A stretch of DNA of 14,594 nucleotides. It comes from Lysobacteraceae bacterium. Lineage in GTDB: Bacteria > Pseudomonadota > Gammaproteobacteria > Xanthomonadales > Xanthomonadaceae. The notes beneath the pieces were generated by a model. That model saw only the letters and a program-made list of their open reading frames with translations. It was not told the DNA's origin and made no database searches. Of the stretch, positions 1 to 6,494 are shown one piece after another. The position numbers were made by a program, and so were the translations under genes. Each line of letters starts with the position of its first letter. The stretch's first letter is position 1. Location of the stretch: contig SEHC01000049.1 of the NCBI GenBank assembly GCA_004173415.1, positions 1-14,594 of the forward strand, in the 5' to 3' direction.

Positions 1-1
1 G

Positions 2-1413
2 TCCGCCCCCCGCCGCTGGTTCGTAGCAGGCGACCTCAACGGTTTCTTCGGCCTGGTGGTCGACAACCTGTCGATCCTGGGCTTCATCGCAATGGCCCTG
101 GTCGGGATCTTCGGGTTCCCCGCGGAGATCGTGTTCCAGAAGATGTTCCCCGGGACCGCGCTGGGCGTGCTGGTCGGCAACCTGATCTACACCTGGATGG
201 CGCGGCGGCTGGTGGCCCGGACCGGGCGCGAGGACGTGACCGCGATGCCGCTGGGGCTGGACGCGCCGACCAGCATCGGCATGGCCCTGCTGGTGCTGGG
301 TCCGGCGTTCGTCGCCTTCAAGCAGCAGGGCCTGGAGCCGCAGGCCGCGGCCCTGGCGACCTGGCAGCTGGGCATGGCCTCCCTGGTGGTGATGGGCTTG
401 CTGAAGCTGGTGCTGTCGTTCTTCGGCGATGCGGTGACGCGGATGGTGCCGCGCGCCGGGCTGCTGGGTTCCATCGGCGGCGCGGCGCTGACCCTGCTCG
501 GCTTCCTGCCGCTGATCGAAACCCTGCGCAATCCGGTGGTGGGCTTCGTCACCTTCGGGCTGCTGCTCTACGTGCTGGTGGCCAAGGGCAGGTTGCCGCT
601 GAAAGTGCCGGGCGTGCTGCTGGCCTTTTTGGTCGGCACCGCGCTGTACTACGGGCTGGGCCTGGCCGGGCTGGGCGCGCCGGGCTTCGCCCTGCCGCAG
701 GCGGTGCCGCTGGCGATCACCCTGCCGCTGCCGACGCTGGGTTTCGTCGACGGGCTGGCCTACACGGTTCCCTACCTGCCGCTGCTGCTGCCGTTCGGCC
801 TGCTGATGGTGGTGGGCGGCATCAACGTCAGCGAGAGCGCACGCGCGGCCGGTGACGACTACCGCACACGCGACGTGCTGCTCGCCGAAGCGGTGTCGAC
901 CCTGGTCGCCGGCGTCTGCGGAGGCGTCGCCCAGACCACGCCCTACATCGGCCAGCCGGCCTACAAGCACATGGGCGCGCGCAGCGGCTATACCCTGCTG
1001 ACCGGGCTGTTCATCGGCCTGGGCGGGATCCTGGGCTATGTCTCCGGACTGGTGCAATGGCTGCCGCTGGCGGTGCTGGCGCCGATCATCGTCTACGTCG
1101 GCCTCGACATCACCGTGCAGGCTTCATCATCACCGCCATGGTCTGGACCACCGCGCTGGTGGCGATGATCGACCAGCGCCATCGGCATGCGGTGCTGGCC
1201 CTGCTGGTCGGCGCGGCGCTGACCCTGTTCGGCTTCATCCACTCGGTGGACCCACGCGGCGGCATCTACCTGCCCTGGAACCTGGCCGGATTGCCGAAGC
1301 TGATCATGTGGCAGTTCTGCGGCGCCTATGTGGTGCTGGCGGTCCTGCTGGGCCTGCTGTCGCTGCAGAAGGTCGAGCCCTCGCAGGCCGGGGTCGGTCC
1401 CGCAGGGTCTTGA
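2..1413 (+). pseudogene. NCS2-like (xanthine/uracil permease type) membrane transporter, 5' end outside window, interrupted by a one-base frameshift
   Basis: The frame is open from base 2, so the true start lies upstream; the first visible residues (RRWFVAGDLNGFFGLVVDNL) are typical of the amino-terminal part of NCS2-type permeases. What follows is a string of hydrophobic segments with short polar loops, as expected for an inner-membrane carrier; motifs such as DVTAMPLGLDAPTSIG and VAQTTPYIGQPAYKHMGARSG fit this superfamily. The frame fails near base 1122: after GLDITVQA it runs into a short non-membrane tail ending at 1168, while the frame one base lower continues FIITAMVWTTALVAMI and further membrane segments to a TGA at 1411-1413. 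Adding one C in the GCAGGCTTC stretch would restore VQAFIITAMVW, so one base is missing. This is either a true inactivating mutation or a sequencing error. The substrate cannot be told from sequence; a purine, pyrimidine or related solute is a family-level guess. Confidence 0.72.
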
Positions 1414-1436
1414 AACGTCGCCCGGCAACCGCATGT
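1409..1436 (+). promoter_or_regulatory. Sigma-32 (RpoH) heat-shock promoter of clpB
   Basis: CTTGAAA at 1409-1415 is a perfect match to the sigma-32 -35 element. After a 13-base spacer, CCGCATGT at 1429-1436 matches the -10 consensus CCCCATNT with one mismatch. Transcription would begin near 1443, giving a leader of about 44 bases before the clpB ATG. The TGA stop of the upstream permease (1411-1413) lies inside the -35 box. Control of clpB by sigma-32 is well established in gammaproteobacteria, which supports the reading; the start site itself is inferred. Confidence 0.82.
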
Positions 1437-1486
1437 GGAAGGTATTGCCGGCGTCCGTCGGCCACTCCCTTGCCGAGGTAATCCCG

Positions 1487-4072
1487 ATGCGGATGGACAA
1501 GCTCACCTCCAATTTCCAGAAGGCGCTCGCCGACGCCCAGTCGCTGGCCGTGGGCCGCGACCACAACATGATCGAACCGGTGCATGTGGTGAGCGCGCTG
1601 CTGGACCAGGCGGGCGGCAGCACGCGCCCCCTGCTGGCCCAGGCCGGGGTCAACGTGCCGGTGTTGCGCGAGCGCCTGGTCGAAGCGCTGGACGCGCTGC
1701 CCAAGGTCTCCGGGCAGGCCGGCAGCCTGTCGATCGGCAACGACCTCAATCGCCTGCTCAACGTGACCGACAAGCTGGCCCAGCAGCACGGCGACCAGTT
1801 CATCGCCAGCGAGTGGTTCGTGCTGGCGGCGCTGGACGACAAGGGTCCGCTGGGCATGGCCCTGCGCGCCGCCGGCGCGGACAAGACCAGGCTGGAGGCC
1901 GCCATCGGCAAGATCCGCGGCGGCGAAAGCGTGCAGAGCGAGAACGCCGAAGAGCAGCGCCAGGCGCTTGAGAAGTACACCATCGACCTGACCGAGCGCG
2001 CCGAGTCCGGCAAGCTCGACCCGGTGATCGGGCGCGACGAGGAAATCCGCCGCACCATCCAGGTCCTGCAGCGGCGGACCAAGAACAACCCGGTGCTGAT
2101 CGGCGAGCCAGGCGTGGGCAAGACCGCGATCGTCGAAGGCCTGGCCCAGCGGATCATCAACGACGAGGTCCCCGAGGGCCTGCGCGGCAAGCGCGTGCTC
2201 TCGCTGGACATGGGCGCGCTGATCGCCGGGGCCAAGTTCCGCGGCGAATTCGAGGAGCGGCTCAAGGGCGTGCTCAACGACCTGGCCAAGAACGAAGGCC
2301 AGGTGATCCTGTTCATCGACGAGCTGCACACCGTGGTCGGCGCCGGCAAGGCCGAGGGGTCGATGGACGCCGGCAACATGCTCAAGCCGGCGCTGGCCCG
2401 CGGCGAGCTGCACTGCATCGGCGCCACTACCCTGGACGAGTACCGCAAGTACATCGAGAAGGACGCGGCGCTGGAGCGGCGCTTCCAGAAGGTGTTCGTG
2501 GGCGAGCCCTCGGTGGAGGACACCATCGCCATCCTGCGCGGGTTGAAGGAGCGCTATGCCGTGCACCACGGCGTGGAGATCACCGACCCGGCCATCGTCG
2601 CCGCGGCAACGCTCTCCCACCGCTACATCGCCGACCGGCAGTTGCCGGACAAGGCCATCGACCTGATGGACGAGGCCGCCTCGCGGATCCGCATGGAGAT
2701 CGACTCCAAGCCCGAGGAGCTGGACCGCAAGGAGCGAAGGCTGATCCAGCTCAAGATCCAGCGCGAGATGCTGAAGAAGGAGAAGGACAGCGAGTCGCAG
2801 AAGCGGCTGGCCGACCTGGAAGCCGACATCGAGGCGCTGGAACGCGACTTCTCCGACCTCAACGAGGTATGGAAGTCGGAGAAGGCCGCCCTGCAGGGCG
2901 CGACCCGGATCAAGGAGCAGATCGAGCACGCCAGGCTGGAGCTGGAGGCCGCCCAGCGCCGCCAGGACTACGCCAAGATGAGCGAGATCCAGTACGGCAC
3001 GCTGCCGGAACTGGAGAAACAGCTGCAGTCGGCGCAGGAGCTGGACCGCAAGGACTTCAAGCTGGTCCAGGACCGGGTCACCGCCGAGGAGATCGCCGAG
3101 GTGGTCTCGCGCTGGACCGGCATACCGGTCAGCAAGATGCTGGAGGGCGAGCGCGAGAAGCTGTTGCAGATGGAGCAGGCGCTGCATGCGCGCGTGGTCG
3201 GGCAGGAAGAGGCGATCAAGGCGGTCTCCGATTCGGTGCGCCGCGCGCGCGCCGGCCTCTCCGATCCCGACCGGCCGTCGGGCTCGTTCCTGTTCCTGGG
3301 CCCCACCGGCGTGGGCAAGACCGAGCTGTGCAAGGCGCTGGCCGAGTTCCTGTTCGACAGCACCGACGCGATGGTCCGCATCGACATGAGCGAGTTCATG
3401 GAGAAGCACGCGGTCTCGCGCCTGGTCGGCGCCCCCCCGGGCTACGTCGGCTACGAGGAAGGCGGCTACCTGACCGAGGCCGTGCGCCGGCGTCCGTATT
3501 CGGTGATCCTGCTCGACGAAGTGGAGAAGGCGCATCCCGATGTATTCAACATCCTGCTGCAGGTGCTCGACGACGGCCGCCTGACCGATGGCCAGGGCCG
3601 CACCGTGGACTTCCGCAACACGGTGATCGTGATGACCTCGAACCTGGGTTCGCACCAGATCCAGGAGCTGGGCGGCGACGATTCGCCCGAGGCCTACACG
3701 CAGATGAAGGCCGCGGTGATGGGCGTGGTGCAGGCGCATTTCCGCCCGGAGTTCATCAACCGCCTGGACGACATCGTGGTTTTCCACCCGCTGGACAAGG
3801 CGCAGATCCGCGAGATCGCGAAGATCCAGCTGCACGGGCTGGAGAAGCGCCTGGCCGAGCGCGGCCTGCGCATCGAGCTGGAGGACAGCGCCCTGCAACT
3901 GCTCGGCAACGTCGGCTTCGACCCGGTGTATGGCGCGCGCCCGCTGAAGCGTGCGATCCAGCAGCAACTGGAAAATCCGCTGGCGCAGAAGATCCTGGCC
4001 GGGGAATTCGCCAGCGGCAGCACGATACGCGTGGTGGCGTCGGCCGGCCACCTTGCCTTCACGCTCGATTAA
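1487..4072 (+). CDS. clpB: ClpB, ATP-dependent protein disaggregase (Hsp100)
   Basis: 861 residues, close to the 857 of E. coli ClpB. ClpB hexamers thread aggregated proteins through a central pore in the cytoplasm, working with DnaK, DnaJ and GrpE after heat stress. Visible in order: a Clp N-terminal repeat domain (about 1-145, MRMDKLTSNFQ...); first AAA+ domain with Walker A GEPGVGKT at 206-213 and Walker B ending D278-E279; a long charged coiled-coil middle domain (about 400-535) that separates ClpB from ClpA and ClpC and binds DnaK; second AAA+ domain with Walker A GPTGVGKT at 605-612 and Walker B D677-E678, followed by VEKAHPDVFN; then a ClpB C-terminal domain. The glutamate positions coincide with E. 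coli numbering. Start 1487 is chosen because GAGG at 1475-1478 sits 8 bases upstream; the second ATG at 1493 would be 14 away. It appears to be transcribed alone, from a heat-shock promoter just upstream. Confidence 0.98.
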   Translation: MRMDKLTSNFQKALADAQSLAVGRDHNMIEPVHVVSALLDQAGGSTRPLLAQAGVNVPVLRERLVEALDALPKVSGQAGSLSIGNDLNRLLNVTDKLAQQHGDQFIASEWFVLAALDDKGPLGMALRAAGADKTRLEAAIGKIRGGESVQSENAEEQRQALEKYTIDLTERAESGKLDPVIGRDEEIRRTIQVLQRRTKNNPVLIGEPGVGKTAIVEGLAQRIINDEVPEGLRGKRVLSLDMGALIAGAKFRGEFEERLKGVLNDLAKNEGQVILFIDELHTVVGAGKAEGSMDAGNMLKPALARGELHCIGATTLDEYRKYIEKDAALERRFQKVFVGEPSVEDTIAILRGLKERYAVHHGVEITDPAIVAAATLSHRYIADRQLPDKAIDLMDEAASRIRMEIDSKPEELDRKERRLIQLKIQREMLKKEKDSESQKRLADLEADIEALERDFSDLNEVWKSEKAALQGATRIKEQIEHARLELEAAQRRQDYAKMSEIQYGTLPELEKQLQSAQELDRKDFKLVQDRVTAEEIAEVVSRWTGIPVSKMLEGEREKLLQMEQALHARVVGQEEAIKAVSDSVRRARAGLSDPDRPSGSFLFLGPTGVGKTELCKALAEFLFDSTDAMVRIDMSEFMEKHAVSRLVGAPPGYVGYEEGGYLTEAVRRRPYSVILLDEVEKAHPDVFNILLQVLDDGRLTDGQGRTVDFRNTVIVMTSNLGSHQIQELGGDDSPEAYTQMKAAVMGVVQAHFRPEFINRLDDIVVFHPLDKAQIREIAKIQLHGLEKRLAERGLRIELEDSALQLLGNVGFDPVYGARPLKRAIQQQLENPLAQKILAGEFASGSTIRVVASAGHLAFTLD

Positions 4073-4079
4073 TCGCCGC

Positions 4080-4149
4080 GGCCACACCTTCGTGGCCACG
4101 ATCCGCCGGGCGGATCATCGAACCCGGGCCGCGATCCAGTGCGGCCCGG
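4080..4149. other. Cluster of three perfect hairpins between clpB and the next gene
   Basis: Three inverted repeats lie back to back within 70 bases. GGCCAC (4080-4085) pairs with GTGGCC (4092-4097). GATCCGCC (4100-4107) pairs with GGCGGATC (4109-4116), a near-continuous palindrome. CCGGGCCGC (4124-4132) pairs with GCGGCCCGG (4141-4149) around an 8-base loop. No T-run follows the last stem, so this is not a classical intrinsic terminator. It could stabilise the 3' end of the clpB message, slow read-through, or act as a leader structure for the gene at 4179. The structures are seen; the role is inferred. Confidence 0.55.
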
Positions 4150-4178
4150 CTCCCTGCTTCGCTTCCATGGAGAACCGC

Positions 4179-4613
4179 ATGCACAAGCTCCTCGTCGGCA
4201 GCACGCTGGCACTGGGACTGGCCCTGGCCGCCTCACCGGCCTCAGCACAGAACCTGACCTGCAAACTCACCTTCAGCTCTTCCAGCTGGTCGATCTTCTA
4301 CAAGACCACGAGCGGTACCGGCACGGTGAGGTGCAGCAACGGCCAGAGCCTGGGCGTGAGGATCAGCGCCAAGGGCGGCGGCCTGACCGTGGGCAAGTCG
4401 AAGATCACCAACGGCTTCGGCGAGTTCGCCAACGTCGGCAATATCCGTGACGTGCTGGGCAGCTATGCCTCGGCCGAGGCCAGCGCCGCCGCCAGCAAGT
4501 CGGCGATCGGGCAGGCCATGACCAACGGCAAGGTTTCGCTGGCGCTGTCGGGCAAGGGCGAGGGCTGGGACCTGGGCGTGGCGTTCTCGAAGTTCACGCT
4601 CTCGGCGCGTTGA
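4179..4613 (+). CDS. Small exported protein of unknown function
   Basis: 144 residues. A Sec signal peptide is clear: MHK, then a Leu/Ala/Gly-rich core, then ASPASA with likely cleavage after A23. The mature part is about 121 residues with two cysteines (C28 and C52) that could form a disulfide in the periplasm, many Ser/Thr/Gly residues, an Ala/Ser-rich stretch in the middle (SAEASAAASKS-like) and a C-terminal alternation such as VSLALSGKGEGWDLGVAFSKF that suggests beta strands. I recognise it only as the type of conserved hypothetical secreted protein found in proteobacteria and cannot name a family. The start at 4179 is preferred over the ATG at 4167 because GGAG at 4169-4172 lies 6 bases before it. 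It follows clpB by 106 bases containing a hairpin cluster and is closed by the terminator at 4681-4706. Confidence 0.85.
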   Translation: MHKLLVGSTLALGLALAASPASAQNLTCKLTFSSSSWSIFYKTTSGTGTVRCSNGQSLGVRISAKGGGLTVGKSKITNGFGEFANVGNIRDVLGSYASAEASAAASKSAIGQAMTNGKVSLALSGKGEGWDLGVAFSKFTLSAR

Positions 4614-4676
4614 GCGCTGCGGACATCGAAGCAAACGCCGTGCCTGCCCGCGTCTGCGCCGGGTCCAGGCAGTCGC

Positions 4677-4706
4677 AAAAAAAAGCCCCGGGTAACCGGG
4701 GCTTTT
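4677..4706. terminator. Bidirectional intrinsic terminator between the small exported protein gene and ybaL
   Basis: AAAAGCCCCGG (4681-4691) pairs perfectly with CCGGGGCTTTT (4696-4706) around a GTAA loop of GNRA type. Read on the minus strand the stem is followed by eight T (complement of the A-run 4677-4684), making it a strong terminator for ybaL. Read on the plus strand the T-tract is TTTTCCGTTT, weaker but usable for the gene ending at 4613. Its position between two convergent genes fits a shared terminator. Confidence 0.92.
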
Positions 4707-4725
4707 CCGTTTCGTCGGGGGCCGG

Positions 4726-6336
4726 TCAGGTGGCCGTGGCCCGCATCGCGCGATACGGCGGGGTCGACATCACCATCTCGGCCAGTGAATAGGCCAGCTC
4801 GCGTTCGGCCATGATCGCGCCGTCGGCGCCGTGGTCCAGCAGGTGCTTCACTTCTGCATCGCTGTGCGCGCGCGCCAGCAGGGTCAGCGACGGATTGATC
4901 GCGCGGAGCTTGGCCAGCGCCTCGCCGGCCTCCAGCGGTTGCGGGATCGCCAGGATCACGATCTTGGCCTTTTCCGGATGGGCCTCGGCCAGCACCGCGT
5001 CGGCCGCGGCGCTGCCGCGGATCCCGGGGATGCCGGCGGCGTGCGCGCGGTCCACGTGGTGCTCGTTGTCGTCGATGATGATCACCGGCACGCCGCGTTC
5101 GCGCAGCACGTTGGCCAGTTCGCTGCCGACCCGGCCGTAGCCGATGACGATGGCGTGGTCGGCGACGTCGAGCGATGGGCCTGGCGGGCGTTCGGCGGCC
5201 GGCTCGACCACCGGCCCGGTCTTGTGCCCGGCCTGCCAACGGTCCAGCAGCACGAAGATCATCGGGTTGAGCATGATCGAGATCAGCGCGCCGGCCAGCA
5301 CCAGGTCCTGTCCTTCCGGCGGCAGGATCTTCAGCGCCACGCCGAGCCCGGCGATGATGAAGGCGAATTCGCCGATCTGCGCCAGGCTGGCCGAGATGGT
5401 CAGCGCGGTGCTGTTGGAGTGGCCGAAGGCGCGCACGATCACGAACGCGGCCAGCGACTTGCCGAAGAACAGCACCGCGAACGCGTCGCGCAGCGGCAGC
5501 GAGTCGTTGGCCGCCTTGTGGCTGAGTTCGGATTCGTTGAGCAGCATGCCGGCGAAGAAGGCGCCCAGCGCGAACGACACGCCGAACAGCTTGGCCGAGC
5601 CGAAGGCCACGCCCAGGGCGATGGCCAGCACCGACAGGGTGAAAAGTTCGCGCGAGCCGGTGCCGGCGATGCGCTCGAGGATCCACGGGATCGCCCGGCG
5701 CCCGACTACCAGCATCACCGCCACGAACGCGCCCAGCTTGAGCAGGGTCACGCCGATGCTGAGGGCGATGCTGCCGGCGGTATGCGGTTCCGAACCGGCG
5801 GGCTGCTCGACGAATATCCCGGCCAGCACCGGCATCATCACCAGGGCCAGGACGCAGGCCAGGTCCTCCACGATCAGCCAGCCCACCGCGATCTTGCCGC
5901 GCGTGGTTTCCAGCAGGCGGCGTTGCTCCATCGCCCGCAACAGGACCACGGTGCTGGCGGTGGCCAGCGAGAAGCCGAACACGATGCCCTGCACCGTCGG
6001 CCAGCCCATGGCCCAGGCCAGGGCCCAGCCCAGCAGGGTCGCGGCGGAGATCTGCACGATCGCGCCGGGGATGGCGATCTTCTTGACCTCCATCAGGTCC
6101 TTCAGCGAGAAGTGCAGGCCAACCCCGAACATCAGCAGCATCACGCCGATCTCGGCCAGCTGCGTGGCCAGCTCCTGGTCGGCGACGAAGCCGGGGGTGA
6201 ACGGCCCGACCAGGATACCCGCGACCAGGTAACCGACCAGTGGCGACAAGCGCAGTTTGTTGGCCAGCGCGCCCAGTACGAAGGCGATGCCGAGTCCAAC
6301 GGCGATGATGTCGATCAGGTCGGTGTCATGGGGCAT
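4726..6336 (-). CDS. ybaL: YbaL-type Kef family cation:proton antiporter with RCK/TrkA-N NAD-binding domain
   Basis: 536 residues; E. coli YbaL is 558. Residues about 1-375 form the CPA2 sodium/hydrogen exchanger-type membrane domain with roughly a dozen helices. It carries YbaL-like motifs: NKLRLSPLVGYLVAGILVGP near 26-45, MLLMFGVGLHFSLKDLM near 66-82, ATASTVVLLR near 125-134, and GWLIVEDL, which places the conserved acidic pair at E157-D158 in the ion path. Residues about 393-510 form a Rossmann RCK/KTN domain beginning DHAIVIGYGRVGSE, with the nucleotide-binding GYGRVG at 399-404 and an acidic IIDDN strand end. The family exchanges K+ or other monovalent cations for protons across the inner membrane, gated by nucleotide; the physiological role of YbaL itself is poorly known. 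The start ATG has only a weak GAG five bases upstream, and an in-frame stop lies just before it. Terminators flank the gene, so it is probably monocistronic. Confidence 0.94.
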   Translation of the reverse strand: MPHDTDLIDIIAVGLGIAFVLGALANKLRLSPLVGYLVAGILVGPFTPGFVADQELATQLAEIGVMLLMFGVGLHFSLKDLMEVKKIAIPGAIVQISAATLLGWALAWAMGWPTVQGIVFGFSLATASTVVLLRAMEQRRLLETTRGKIAVGWLIVEDLACVLALVMMPVLAGIFVEQPAGSEPHTAGSIALSIGVTLLKLGAFVAVMLVVGRRAIPWILERIAGTGSRELFTLSVLAIALGVAFGSAKLFGVSFALGAFFAGMLLNESELSHKAANDSLPLRDAFAVLFFGKSLAAFVIVRAFGHSNSTALTISASLAQIGEFAFIIAGLGVALKILPPEGQDLVLAGALISIMLNPMIFVLLDRWQAGHKTGPVVEPAAERPPGPSLDVADHAIVIGYGRVGSELANVLRERGVPVIIIDDNEHHVDRAHAAGIPGIRGSAAADAVLAEAHPEKAKIVILAIPQPLEAGEALAKLRAINPSLTLLARAHSDAEVKHLLDHGADGAIMAERELAYSLAEMVMSTPPYRAMRATAT

Positions 6337-6445
6337 CAGGGCTCGATATTTTCATGTGCGGGTTGCCCGATTTTCCCCTATCCGGGATGACTGCGGCAAA
6401 CCGCGGCGTCCCGGCGTCGCGGCCCAGGCCGTCCGCAACAAAGGA

Positions 6446-6468
6446 AAAGCCCCGGATTCCGGGGCTTT
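6446..6468 (-). terminator. Intrinsic terminator of the TonB-dependent receptor gene
   Basis: AAAGCCCCGG (6446-6455) pairs perfectly with CCGGGGCTTT (6459-6468) around a 3-base loop. On the minus strand the stem is followed by TTTTCCTTTG. It sits 27 bases after the receptor stop codon and about 110 bases before the ybaL start, so it should isolate the receptor transcript from ybaL. The stem sequence is the same as that of the terminator at 4681-4706. Confidence 0.85.
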
Positions 6469-6494
6469 CCTGCTGGCGTCGGGTCAGGCGCTGC

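Noticed and set aside
1038..1481. Reading the end of the permease in a third frame as a separate gene
   Set aside because: The sequence is Arg/Pro-rich with no membrane segments, whereas the frame ending at 1413 continues the permease.
1304..4099. A 931-codon open frame antisense to clpB
   Set aside because: It mirrors the codon structure of clpB in GC-rich DNA, is full of Gln, His, Leu and Arg runs, shows no domain, and the sense strand is an unmistakable ClpB.
6326..6355. A nine-codon minus-strand frame (MKISSPDAP) overlapping the ybaL start, considered as a regulatory upstream frame
   Set aside because: No ribosome-binding site is visible before it and such short overlaps are common by chance; it would need conservation in relatives to be taken seriously.
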